Positions 39,130-51,266 of a stretch of 64,000 nt of DNA are shown here, piece after piece. The notes beneath the pieces were generated by a model, which saw only the letters and a program-made list of their open reading frames with translations, searched no databases and was not told where the DNA came from. Source of the stretch: Lingula anatina (lineage: Eukaryota; Brachiopoda; Lingulata; Lingulida; Lingulidae); the NCBI RefSeq assembly GCF_001039355.2, contig NW_019776117.1, positions 36,039-100,038 of the forward strand. The letters run 5' to 3'. The stretch's first letter is position 1. Each line of letters begins with the position of its first letter. The translations under genes and the position numbers were made by a program.

Positions 39130-41772
39130 ATTTTCTTTTTTCCATCCAAGACCTTTTATTAAACATAGCATATACAAAGCATAGCATATATAAAACTATA
39201 TACCTTCAAAACAATTCTGCCTCAGAAATTATCACATTTTCAGGGATGCTTTGGTCGAAAAAAGAAGCATGGACGCAGATTCCATCGCCATGGTCGGAAA
39301 CTAAGATGATTCGGGAAATGTTGGTCTCCTTCTATACATGTAGGAGTCGAGTTTCAGTCGAAGCATATTCACATTAGTTCGATTGTACCGCGTTATATGA
39401 TATTCAGTTTTCATTTGGAATAATTCAAAAGAATATTTATAATCATCCGGCATAGCCACCGGTTTGCAACTCTTATCACCTAAACCCAATAAAGAGGTGC
39501 AAATGATGTCACAGGCACGTTTTTGAAAAAAAATAGTCCACACATGGACTATGTTTGTTTACTAAAGGGTCCCTGACATTAAGATTTTCGCATCGAAGTT
39601 TCACTGCCCTGTAAATTATAGTAAATAAAAAATAATTAATATCCTAAACCCTAAAAAGGCCACATATTTCACAGATATCACAAATAGAAATCTTTCAGCT
39701 GCTTAAACGTTTTATTAACTTTGTAAGTTCGATCACCACTGGCTTTCTTAACGTTTTATTTGTTTTCAATATAACATTGTGCAGAAATCCTGATAATCTT
39801 CTGTATAGAGTGATGTCTTGTTTAGCGCGATTTCAGATGTTTGTGACTGAATATTATAATGATGCAGTATGTTGAAAGCAAAAGAAGGATAATTAAATGA
39901 CATCTTATATTCATGGTGTAAAAATATGTCAGAAATGTCAATGCACTTTATACATGTGTGTGTTTCATTCGACAACAGAAAAAACTGTTACAGGTATTCA
40001 CGAATTGCCTGGACAAAAATAATCTATTTTGGGACACTTTCTAAAGATCATACGTTTTAGCCATGACGCAAAGCCCCCTGAGTTACAGTTTAAACGTTTA
40101 TTTATACATCCTTACAGGTTATGTCAGCTATAACTTACTATGACCGGAATCAATACAACATATCACCGAACACAAGAAAATAAATATTATATATTATTAT
40201 ATCTACTGGCCAAAACAAAATATACGTGACTGGAACATACGCTGTCATTTGGCTTCTTACGGAGTGATGTTCACCGTGTAACAAAACACATGTAGATGTA
40301 AAATGGAGAGTCGTGGATTTTTGTTCTATACACATACAGGGTATATGTTAAAAAAATGGATACAAATCCCATTTTAGTTTTTGAGACTTTAGCTTGTGTA
40401 TAGCACCTCTATATTGGTTTTGGGTGTTATATAGCTCTTCTTCTTAATCTCTTGTTCGGTTGGTGAACATGTAAGTTTATTTATCTGTGCAATAAAAAAC
40501 TGTTTGGAATTTAAATTGAATGGAGCGTTTTCCTCATTTACCGTTGAATATTGGGACACCAGTCTTGCCATAACTCTATGAAACCATGCGGACCGTTTCC
40601 TATGACACAATAATTCGCCTAGCAATGTCTTTTTTTTTTTTTTTTTTTTTGGCGCCATTCTGGCACAGATGAACTATTTTGTAAATTGCTGTTTAACTCA
40701 TTTTACGCAACGCAAATGCAACCGACGGAATTCACAAATTCAATTCTTCTATGCAGTAGTTGCCGACATATGAACACTTTTATGACAGTACCATGTTTCG
40801 CCATAGCCAAGCTTCGACCAGCCCAAACGAGCACAATCCAAATACATGCATATTGCACAATGCAGCTGTGCAACAGACATTGCAGCCAAATAATTGGTAG
40901 CGACACACCTGACTACACATAACTCTTCTAAACATGTTAGATCTGACTTTTTTGAAAAAAAAAAAAAAAAAAAAAACGATAATTTACCTAGGTATACATT
41001 TGAAGCTGGAACAGTCCATACTCAATGTCAAATCTCTATCTCATTTACGTTGAATGGTTTCCACCTACAATTTTTTTCTAAAATTGTAATGCAATCAGTA
41101 CTTCTGGTGAACATATATTTGTATATTATTTGCTGTGACCCGAAGCTAACCGAAATGCTTTAATACAGGCCTAGTCTTGAACGAGGTGCTTCACGAACGA
41201 GGTGCTTCACGAATCACAAAAAAAAAAAAATAATAATTAAATGCAAAAGTCATGCACCTGGGGCAAAAAAGTAAAGAAGTCTCACTTCGGTCACAAAATG
41301 CGGATTTCTTTAAATTTAGCGTCAGCTGCCCTACCTTTGCAATTTTATACCGCGTAATCAATTTCTTTTCTAAAATTATACAGCGTAACCTAAAAGATCG
41401 ATTGTGAATTGTTTCACGCTGCCTGAAGGGAGACTGAACTTTATGCTTTTTTGCTGCATATCTTTCCAAATCATTTCATCTATATTTTTAGTCTACCCTT
41501 GCTGCTATATTTCCTTGACATCATAATGTTCATGTTTAAATTTGGTAATTTGTCGAAAGTCACAAGTAACTTTTGTGAAATGTATTTCATTGAAAAGAAA
41601 AAAAAATCCTATGATTATCTACGAATCTATGATATTCCTATAATTTGTGCTTTGTTTAGATTTAGTACTGAATTACTGTATTCAAATGTGGTGCGTATTC
41701 ATTAACTTGGTATCATCTTTAATGTCATTCATTTTTGTGTAGGGTGTGCGTACAATGAATTTACAAAACAAT
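39130..41772. repeat. 2.6-kb duplicated block, second copy, starting at an N
   Basis: It starts two bases after the single N at 39128. It repeats the end of copy B (last exon) and its 3' flank. Confidence 0.9.
39244..39304 (+). pseudogene. Second copy of the last exon of copy B
   Basis: An intact 61-nt exon with acceptor TTTTCAG, reading DALVEKRSMDADSIAMVGN and stop. It could serve as an alternative last exon for copy B if the duplication is real. Confidence 0.65.
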
Positions 41773-42334
41773 GCATTTCTGTAAGATTAATTTCCAACTG
41801 TGAAATATAGTAGCTGCGTTGTGCTTTATAAACACACAATTCCATTGCATTGTAACGACTATTGTTGTTTTTGCAATAAACTATTATTATTTAAAACCCC
41901 TGGGCCTTCCTCCCATAAAGTGAAACGTTACCCCTGAAGTCACCTCGTGTAGATGGAGTGAAATATCAAAAACAAAGTTTTGGATCCCATCGATGCCCGA
42001 ATTGTTATTGGGGCATTTTACAATAACATTCTTAACAGAAATCTCACTCCGTTTGCAAGAGTTGACTTCAGGGATATCACATGCTTCATTTTTTATTCAT
42101 TTTTGAATAAGCTAATGAAGAATAAATTTACGTTACAAGTTTCCGCCAAACATCAACGCATTTTCTACATTTTCCACTATGTAATTTATTGGTGGATTCA
42201 CATACTGGGCCCAGTCTCATAAAGGACGTTTAGTACAAACAATGTGTAAGCCTAACCAGTGGATAAATTCTCCTAACAACCATTAACTAAAAAATGGTTA
42301 AAATTGTGTTTCATAAACAATGTTTAAACAGCTG

Positions 42335-42823
42335 GGCCCGGTTTCATCAAGGCTGGATAGCGCTATCCTATGGATAAATATAGCCGCTATCCTCTGGATA
42401 GAGCTATCCAGAGGATAGTGCGTTTAATCAACAGTGGATAGCGTTATCTAGGGGATAAATCAGCTTATCCAGAGGATAAAGTTGTCCGCTCGAAATAGGT
42501 GGGATAAATCTGCTATCATGCTGTTAAATCATCAAAAAATGGCTAACCTGCTTGGTTTGGCAGTAAATACTGTGAGATTTCACAGGCGGAGAATAATTAG
42601 AAAGAGAATTTTAAAGGATGTGTGTTTGCTTTTGATGCTTTGAGTGATACTGAATCACCTATTTCGAGCGGACAACTTTATCCTCTGGATAAGCTGATTT
42701 ATCCCCTGGATAACGCTATCCACTGTTGATGAAACGCACTATCCTCTGGATAGCTCTGTCCAGAGGATAGCGGCCATATTTATCCATAGGATAGCGCTAT
42801 CCAGCCTTGAAGAAACCGGGCCC
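42335..42823. mobile_element. Foldback element with ~165-bp inverted repeats
   Basis: 42335-42500 and 42655-42823 are reverse complements, starting and ending with GGGCCCGGTTTC / GAAACCGGGCCC. Each arm is built of small palindromes around ATCCAGAGGATA and GGATAGCGCTATCC, which gives strong folding potential. It lies in the 3' flank of Diedel-like gene C. No coding frame. Confidence 0.85.
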
Positions 42824-42932
42824 AAATGAAAAACTGAATAACTGAATAATGCCATACAATCAAAGCTAAAGTAAATATGCCTCTACTGAAACTCGACTTT
42901 TATTGAAAGAGGGCTACGTTTCCCGGATCATC

Positions 42933-43521
42933 TTAGTTCTCGGCCATGGCGATGGAATGTGCCTCTATAATTCCTTTTTCGACCATAGCATTCCTGGAAA
43001 TGTGATCATCTGTGAGACAGAATTGTTTTGAAGCAAAATAGTTTTAGAACATTTTCCAAGTTTAATTGTGCAAACATGTTGGTTACATGTATATACTATG
43101 TTTAAAAAACGCCTTGGGTAAAAAAGAAAAATATTTCTCCAACATTCTATTTTCACCTTAGCGTAACCCATTGAAATTAAAATACACAATAGCGCACGAT
43201 GCACAGTGAACAGTTTAAGAGTTATACATGTGTATATGTTTATTCAGAATATTTAAGGAACAAGTTGTAACCCCCCCCCCCCCCGCCCAGTACCGCATAC
43301 TAATACCTGTCTCTATCAGTGCCACTAAATACACTTAATGGATCATTAGCATCACTTGCATCATCTGTCATAGATCGTATGTTGGTGCATGTGCACGTGG
43401 TCGGCACGGCTCCCTTTAAATATATATGTCTGAAATTTTCATCAATTTTTTTTTATATCGAACATAGCACATACACAGGCATATTGAGCAAATGATATCT
43501 AAGTGAAAAGAAGGCGAAGAG

Positions 43522-43601
<80 letters not shown>

Positions 43602-45897
43602 CTACCTGCAATTATTCTTTTAAAAAAAGGTTTGGTCTGCATGTACTATAGTCGAGTCGCCAAATGAACCTGCAATGTTCTTTCCTGTAAACTTGGCAAG
43701 GCAAACAATGGAGAGCCGTATAAATCCCTTCAAAATTCAAACGCAAAAACACAATAGCTTAGGTGGAATAACACTACACCAATGAGTTTGCATTTCATGC
43801 AGTCCCTCCTTAAGGGTCATGTTCTGATTATAAAAATCAAAATGTTGATTTGGTTTACACATACTAAGATGATAATGTGCTTCATAATCATCCACAATGT
43901 AATTTTTTTAGAATGAAAGACTATAATTGTCAGGACTGAGATATGCACAATTGGTGTTTGGTTTGATCATAAAGTAATGTTGTCGGACACACTGCTTTTC
44001 CTTAACGCCGATGAGGCTAACCGAGGTGTGCTATCACTGCAATAGAGAGATTTTTTCTTTCCAGCTGAGACAGCCGAGCCTCCAGCCGAGACGACCTGCC
44101 AGCAGGGTCTCCAGTCGAGACAGCCGAGCCTCCAGCCGAGACGAGGTGATGCTGCTCAAGTATTGGGTGATCTTTCATTAAAGCACCGGTTCGACTATGA
44201 ATTATTATCAAGAGCCCTAGAGAGAAGGTTCAGCCCCAAGAACAAGACAGAGTTCTACAGAGTGCAGGCAAGAATGTGTAAAAGAAACCCTGAAGAAACA
44301 CTCAGTGAATTGGCTCAGGCAATTACAGGGTAGGCGTCTAGTTAGCCTGGGTTGGACAAATGAAACTGCCGAAGTGAAGGACACTTTTCTGAGACTAGAT
44401 GTCATGAGGTACAGGCCTAAAACCATTGACGATTGTGAGTCGTTAGCTATTGAATTAGATCGAAAGCTTGCCAAGATGCTGAGACTGCAAGAGGGCGCAA
44501 ATCACACTCCATGGTGGTCCAGCTTTTCCCGAGGGTCGAGTTAAGACACCGTGCCAGTTACTTACCATAAGTGCAGAGGGGCGGACTCGTATGAAAGGGA
44601 GAAAAACTAGGGAGAGAACAATACAATATGATTTTAGACTAAATTTGTAAAAAAAACGAACTAATTTTGCAGCTTTTTTAACATTCTGCCATATGTCTTG
44701 ACGGCAATTTTGTTTTTTTATTTTTTTTGTTAAAATTCTACACACTTAAGTGTATTCACTAGTCCTGTTTGCTTTTTTGATGGGATAAACGTTCAAAGAG
44801 GCTCTAAATAAATTATACACGGTGACTTCTGGTCGTTTTCTATTTTCCTCATAAATTGTCGGCCATATTGAAAAATGCTCAATGTCTCGGAAGTAGCAAC
44901 CAAGCTAATTTTGCTTCCCTCGGCTTGAACAATGCATTTCTGCACAAAAAAGTTACAGGAAAAAACATTGCAGGGTAAGCGTTCTGGCTCGACTATATCA
45001 ACGTGTAGTGAAACACATTAATAAAATTTGAATAACTATAGGCATTTTTTTCCAAAGTATTGACCAATTATCATAATACTCACCCCCAATCACTTAATCT
45101 GTAACCACAGTCTCTCCTACATCCCCCGCCACAAGCACAGCCAAATATATTGCAACCCTGATACCCGCAATACGGAGTACCCTGGAATGACAACAGCACT
45201 AAGTAATCGTTCAATCCTTTTTCAAATGACACATTGCTAGATCTACGGTAGATATTATAATAATTATGTGTGCGTGTAGAGGCAGGGTATTGAGGAGAAT
45301 GGTTTTAATGTACTGTTTTGCTACCGAAAAAAAAACAGATAATTTATATTTTGACTTTTGTGTTAGAACAAATGAAGTTGATGTTGGTTGCAAATAATAT
45401 TTAAACACACAATCAGTCTAAATACATGGATTAATTATGGTAGTGAAAGCACTCGGGATATAAAGCACTGATGACAGCAAGCATCTAGGGCCGGAAAATG
45501 GAAGATCTCTATCTTGGTGGCAGCGTTCCATCCTCCCTGTGGTGATTCACCATAAAAGGTTGCCATTTACTGCACACTTCATCAAATTAACAAAACAAAA
45601 AAAAAAAAAATGCTATTTCCCCATGCTGCCGCCTCATTTTTTCAAGCACAGATAATATGCAAATATTCAAAATGCAAATATCCATGTCCATTTGATAATT
45701 AACAACAGATTTACTCAGTAAACCAAGGCTGATGTATTCATATGTAACATGGAATTGCAAATTAGCTGATAACTTACATAAGTGCAATCTTTGCAGAAAC
45801 CTCCTGCAATCGATTTACAGCAAATCGCCTCTGTTTCTTTAATTACAGCAGCTGTTAGACATGTTGCCACCAGGATGCCAACTATGGATCCGACCAT
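42933..45897 (-). CDS. Diedel-like secreted cysteine-rich protein, copy C
   Basis: Coding exons: 45897-45778, 45181-45084, 43429-43307 and 42993-42933; 402 nt, 133 residues, phases 0, 2, 2. It has a signal peptide, ICC...FCKDC, YCGYQGCNIFGCACGGGC, RDC, then TTCTCTNIRS and a last exon ending SIAMAEN. Exon 3 is of the long 123-nt class shared with copy B. Its fourth exon is the most diverged (GIIEAHS in place of RSMDADS), yet the frame and stop are kept. Intron 2 is long (1.65 kb) because of an AT microsatellite and a Gag fragment. Its proximal untranslated exon is broken (46389-46405). Confidence 0.77.
43520..43600. repeat. (AT)n microsatellite
   Basis: AT dinucleotide tract inside intron 2 of copy C. 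Confidence 0.95.
44147..44544 (+). pseudogene. LTR-retrotransposon Gag fragment
   Basis: Two plus-strand frames together read as a gypsy/Ty3-type Gag core. The first (44147-44332) gives DYELLSRALERRFSPKNKTE then FYRVQARMCKRN and LSELAQAI. After a frameshift, the second gives LVSLGWTNETAEVKDTFLR and SRPKT-like RYRPKTIDDCESLAIELD. No LTR, polymerase or other part is seen. It is inserted in intron 2 of copy C. Confidence 0.7.
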
Positions 45898-45989
45898 ATT
45901 CTGAAATTACAGACGAAATACTATGTACACGTATGATGTACAAACATCAATTGTTTTGTTATTGGAAAATGCAATCATACAATAGAGAC

Positions 45990-46380
45990 AAATGTTTATT
46001 TTTTAATAAATAGATTATTCACACAATACAAATAACATTTCTGATTGAAAACTGCAGGAGTCGTTATGACTGAGTGACTACCGATGTTTGGTATTGGCAT
46101 AAATGATCGCTTAGCATTTCTTAAAGTACTGTATTGCAAACCACGTGACAAAATATTATTCTTTTTTATTTTGTCATGTGGACATAGTAACAGGGAGTGA
46201 ATTCCCTTTTCCAGTCTTCGTTCTGCCTCTTACTGAATTCTATTGCTATGGTCCGGATGCAATGTATTGCTTATGGGGTCATTTAACCCCAAACCCCAAA
46301 GTATGGCTTGCTAATTCTAAATGTACATAACTTTTAGTTTTATCTGCCCTGTCCATGTTCCCCTATTGTTAACTCACAAT
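45990..46380. other. Intron upstream of copy C coding exon 1
   Basis: Conserved among units (compare 17680-18060, 52880-53250 and 63140-63480). It corresponds to the intron between the proximal untranslated exon and coding exon 1. Confidence 0.6.
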
Positions 46381-46388
46381 AAACAGAA

Positions 46389-46405
46389 ATTTCCATTAAA
46401 GAGCA
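46389..46405 (-). pseudogene. Broken proximal untranslated exon of copy C
   Basis: Only TTAAAGAGCAC of the 5' exon remains. The donor, AAGG|GTAAGT in the other copies, reads AATGGAAATT here. The initiator and TATA region are gone, and the next bases are unrelated. Confidence 0.65.
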
Positions 46406-46589
46406 CAGACATTTCCCAAAAGAGTTTGCATATGTCCATTTTCATAAAAGTCGTCACACACACACAATACAAAACCCCAAAACCCCGTCTTTATTGCCTC
46501 TCCGATCCTCAAATTGTGCTGTAACTGCATGTTATTCTGGTCAATAAACAATTATCAAAAGTAGTTGATCACCTTTGCTGTCGTCACAC

Positions 46590-46830
46590 ACAACTAGAAA
46601 AGCACCCCGAGAGCGCAGACCTTCGCCAAGGCAGCAGTTTGTTTTTATTATTATAGATTATTGATTGATTATTGATCCGGATCACCACCAAAAACTAATC
46701 AACTCTTCCTTGGCCCACTGTTACAGCTCCTGAAAATTCCATCAAAATCGGTCCATAACTTTTTGACTTATGTTGATGACAAACAAACAGCCAGACAGAC
46801 AGAGAAACTTGGCGGAGGTAATAAAAAAAA
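46590..46830. mobile_element. Dispersed repeat ending in CTTGGCGGAGGTAAT
   Basis: It contains GATCCGGATCACCACC, ATCAAAATCGGTCCATAAC, a run of AAACAGCCAGACAGACAG and the end CTTGGCGGAGGTAAT. I recognise this kind of tail from interspersed repeats common in aquatic invertebrates. It interrupts the unit, with similar unit sequence on both sides (46500-46560 and 46860-46920). Confidence 0.55.
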
Positions 46831-47099
46831 CGCAAAGCGTCTTAATTGCCTCTCCGATCATCAGATTGTGCTGTAACTGCATGTTATTCTGGGCAATGAA
46901 CAATTATCAAAAGTAGCTGAACATTTTTGCTGTCTGAAATCAAAATGTGTTGTTTTAAAAACAAAGCCGCCTTTTTGAATTACGAAAGACAGACTTCAGA
47001 AATAAGAGGCTACCTCATTTTGCATTATTTTATATAAGTGTTTGTACAAAAATATATTCACTAGTTTAAAGGTTTTTGGCAGCTAGGTTTGTATGTTTA

Positions 47100-47290
47100 G
47101 CAAGATTGGTGGTTTTTAGCTATAAAATGATGCCTTTTGTTCGGAGAGCTTTGATGCAATATTTGTAATTATCTGCAGTATAATGGTAGTAAAAACCCAT
47201 TCAATAAGTTTTTGTGCAATTAAGTATTTTTTGTTTATTCTCCCTTTTCTGCACCATCAGTGTGTTAGTTGCTTTTTCAATCGCGAATAT
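47100..47290 (+). repeat. Single ~170-bp satellite copy of unit C
   Basis: One diverged copy with AAATGATGCCTTTTGTTCGG and the TTCTGCACC end. This unit has no array, unlike A, B and D. Confidence 0.7.
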
Positions 47291-48147
47291 GTACTGTTTG
47301 TGTCGAAGGTGCTTTTATCCATCGTGAATATTTACTGTGAATATTTTCAATAATACACCATTATTAAAATACCATTTTACACATGTTCATCTCACATGTA
47401 CATTCTGGAACTTAAATTGCGTCCATAATTCTCATGTACCGATACGGAATGAATTCCGAGTGTCCGATTAGAATGATTATAGTCTCCATATCTAGGTAAT
47501 AAGTATCACTAGTATCAATGCCACATGAAAAAAAGTTAATCGGATTACTACCCTTTGGTAACAAAAGGTGATTGTGATGACAATGATAACAGTGATGTCC
47601 ATTGCTTGTATGAATTTTTTTACAAATGCTTTGAAATAAAAATGTCATCATGTAATAAAGTCGTACGCTCATCTTTATATAATGAACCTACATATATTAC
47701 CGACATTATACAACTACTATTTTCGAATGAAAAATGAAGGGGTTTTTATACTGGAGTCAGTACAGATGTTTGGTATTAACTATGAATGATTTCTACTGCA
47801 TGCAATATTTAAAATTCTGTATTGCAGTCCATGTGAAAAATATCATTGGCATTTTTATCTTGTAATGTGAACATAATAACAATGATTAAATTCATTTTCA
47901 GTCCTTGTGCAGGTCTATAAAGGTGGGATTGGATCGGGTGTAAGGCTAAGGGATCTGTCTCTCCGCTTTTCTAAAATGTGTAAAATCTACAATTTGCTAA
48001 TATTTGAAGCGTATGTTTTCCTGTGTGGTCATATAAATATCTTTGAACGCCAAGGTAAGACTTGCTAATTCTATATCTACGCAATTAGTAATTTCATCTG
48101 CCCTGCCCAAGTCTCCCTATTATTAACTCCCAATAAACATAACTTAC

Positions 48148-48242
48148 CCTTAAAGAGCACTTCGACTTGACGGAGACAAGCAACCGTAAAAGATCCCCTC
48201 TCTTTTAGACTTCACAAATGCGGAGAGCAGAATGATACAACT
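48148..48242 (-). promoter_or_regulatory. Distal promoter and untranslated exon of unit C
   Basis: Initiator TCAGTT near 48242 and an intact donor AAGG|GTAAGT. The TATA position reads GTGTAACTGG. Because the proximal exon of copy C is destroyed, this is the only first exon visible for that gene. Confidence 0.6.
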
Positions 48243-48582
48243 GAATGATTATCCAGTTACACCATGTCATTTCTACTGACGCACCAAAAATTGAGTGGTA
48301 ATACAATCAGTCAAAATGCTGGTAGCGGCGGTTGCTCATTATAGTTTTGTAAAGGAAAAATTATGTTTTATTTTCTCAGGTTGCCTTTTATTTCAAACAA
48401 CGAAAACCGTGTACAGTTAGGATACGTTTATTCTAGATAGCTCTAATAACTTTTCATCACCTTAGAGGTTAAAAACCACCACTATCTAAATATCATAGCG
48501 CACTGTTAAATAAAACTTTGATCATCAAGATTTGGCATGTTGGCACCCATTTTCAGCTAATGATCTGCAATTCACCGCCATT

Positions 48583-48787
48583 AAAGCCCCTTTACACTGG
48601 ACGGCGTGCTTTCTGCGTCCCTTGGGCAACCATGAATTCCGTATCACTGAGGTCGTAGAAATGAGGCACCAGCATATATTGCTTTGGTCGCAGAATGAAT
48701 GCTCAATGAGGCATGTAAAGTGTTGTTTTTTTTACCCTCAAACGGGGCCATATGACGGGACGCCGTCCAGTGAAAAGGGGGCTTGTC
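48583..48787. mobile_element. ~205-bp MITE, second copy
   Basis: Best-preserved copy: left end AAGCCCCTTTACACTGGACG, right end the complement with ACGCCGTCCAGTG. See 30637. Confidence 0.75.
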
Positions 48788-48989
48788 GTCATTCATTTCT
48801 AATAAGCTAATGAAGAATAAATTTACGTTACAAGTTTCCGCCAAACATCGACGCATTTTCTACATTTTCAACTATATCTTTTTTGATGTTTATGGATTCA
48901 CATACTGGTGTTTGGGGATGTGAGGGTTTTTTGCTAACTTCCAACAACACAAGATCTTCACCGCTGACATGAAACTGTCAAGGTATTTG

Positions 48990-49440
48990 GCGTTTGACAT
49001 TGTGGATCTTAAGCCTCGGTCACAACCGGCCGTAGGGGCTCTTACGGGCTGTTTGCGTCCAAATTTTGCGCAGAATCTAACGTCTCACGCAAGGCCTTCT
49101 TACGCAATTTCGAGTTGGCAAACAGCCCGTAATCACGTACGGAGGATTTTGGACATAAGTTTCTACGAATAGCCTGCGAACAGCGAGACCGCAAGCGTAA
49201 CTTGCTCCCCTCGCACGGAGTTAGCAAGAGAGACGCGCGATGTGCAAGACGCACGTCGCAAGCAATGAAGGAGCAAGTGCCCTCTACGTGTTGAGTAAGG
49301 CGCACGCCCTCACAACTGTCGAACAAAGTCGAGAGCACACCGGGATGTCCAGGGAAAAGGTTCGCCAGTCCTTCAACAACCCAGTTGAGTTACTTGTGAC
49401 TTTTGACAAATTACAGTACGAAATTTATACATGAACATTA
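48990..49440. other. GC-richer inserted sequence, unknown
   Basis: This stretch begins CCTCGGTCACAACCGGCCGT and is clearly richer in GC than its surroundings. It replaces unit sequence that continues differently at 59060. Short frames on both strands are open but not recognisable. It is probably a non-autonomous element. Confidence 0.4.
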
Positions 49441-49599
49441 TGATGTAAATAAAATATAACAGCAAGGGTAGACAGGAAATATTGATCAAATGATTGGGAA
49501 AGATATGCAGCAAACCAATCTGACCTGGAGAAAAATCATTGTATAATTTCTATGCTGATGAATTGTACTTTTAAACATTTATAACTAATTATTGAAGAG

Positions 49600-50700
49600 A
49601 AAAAAGCATTTAGTTCAGCCTCCCTTCAGGCAGCGTAAAAAATTCACAATCAATGTTTTAAGTTATATTTTTTGAAAAGAAATTAATTACGCGGTATAAA
49701 ATTGTAAGGGCAGCGCGACCGACGCTAAATCTAAGGAAATCCTCATTTTGTGACCGAACTGAGGCTTCTTTACTTTCCGTTACCAGTGAAAGCCCATGTT
49801 TATTTCCCGAGATGCATGAAATTTTCATTTTTTTCCTTTTTTGTGATTCGTGAAGCACCCCATTCACGCGACTTGTGAATGCAACTTTTTATTATCCGCC
49901 CTTTTTGAAACGAAGTCATTATACCCGGTGATTCGTGATTTACAGGATTTTTAATGCACATTATCATAAGATGATTATTTACTGTGATTTGCAAACTTAT
50001 TATTTGCTTTTCGTGTACTGTGATCATCCCCCTCCCCAAATGGACCTTCAAGGCTAGGCCTGAATTAAAGCATTTCGTTTAATTTCGGGTCACAGCAAAA
50101 TAATATACAAATATATGTTCACAAGAATTACTATTTCATTACAATATTAAAAAAAGACAGTAGATGAAAATCATTCAACATAAATGAGATACAGACTTAA
50201 CATTTAATGTGGAATATTTCAGTTTCAAAGGTATGCCGAGGTAAAATTTCGTTTTTTTTTTTTTCAAAAAAAGTCAAATCTCATATAAGATGTGTAAAAG
50301 AAATATGTGTAGTCAGGTGTGTCGCTACCAATTAATTGACTTCAATGTCTGTTGCACTGCTGCGTTGTGTAATATGTAATGATTTATTTGGATTGTGCTC
50401 CTTTGGGCTGGTCAAAGCTTGGCAATGGTGAAACATGGTACTGTAAAAAGTGTCCATATGCACGCAACTACTGCGTAGAACGATTTGAATTTTTGCATAC
50501 CGTTGCATTTGCAGTGCGTAAAATGAGTTAAACAGAGTTTTACGAAATTGTTCATCTGTGCCAGAATGGCGCCAAAAACAGACATTGCCAGGCAGATTAT
50601 TGTAGGTTTTCTTGCTGTCGACTAAACCCACACATTTATAAAGTGTATTGATATTCCTGACATATGTTGGCACCATGGGTATAAGTTAATTTAATTCTTC
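49600..50700. repeat. Diverged inverted relative of the 36.7-37.6 kb unit segment
   Basis: It matches the reverse complement of 36700-37560 in patches (GCGGTATAAAATTG, the CATTGCCAGGC region, TTCATCTGTGCCAGAATGGC). This shows that the 3' part of the unit is shared between B and D. Confidence 0.6.
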
Positions 50701-51266
50701 TTTTGCTGTCAGCATGCTGCATTTTTTTATACTATTGAATCAAAAACAAACTGAAATGGCGCTAAACGTGTAATCAATCTAAACAGAAGATTATCAGGAT
50801 TTCTTCGCAAAGTTATACTGAAAACAAATTAAAAATAAACAGTGGTGATCAAACTTTAAAAGTCAGTAAAACGTATGCAGCTGAAAGATTTCTATTTGTG
50901 ACATCTGTGAAATTAGGGGCCTCTTTGGTGTTTGATTATTACTTTTTATTTACCATGATTTCCAGCGCAGTGAAACTTCGGTACGAAAATCTCAATGTGG
51001 GGGACTCTTAAGTAAACACACATATAGTTTCTAACCTGTGCACAAAATTTTTAAGATCATGCCTGTGACATCGTTTGCACCTCTTTATTGGGTTTTGGTT
51101 ATATGAGTTGCAAACCAACGGCTATGTCGGATGATTATAAAGATTCTGTTGAATTACTCCAAATGAAAACTGAATAACATATAATGCCATGCAATCAAAG
51201 CAAAAGTGAATATGCATCACTGAAACTCGACTTTTTTGGAAAGAGGGCTAAATTTCCCGGATCTTC

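Noticed and set aside
41451-41705. 84-residue frame, identical at 37542-37796
   Set aside because: The identity only reflects the recent 2.6-kb duplication; there is no homology, no splice context and AT-rich composition.
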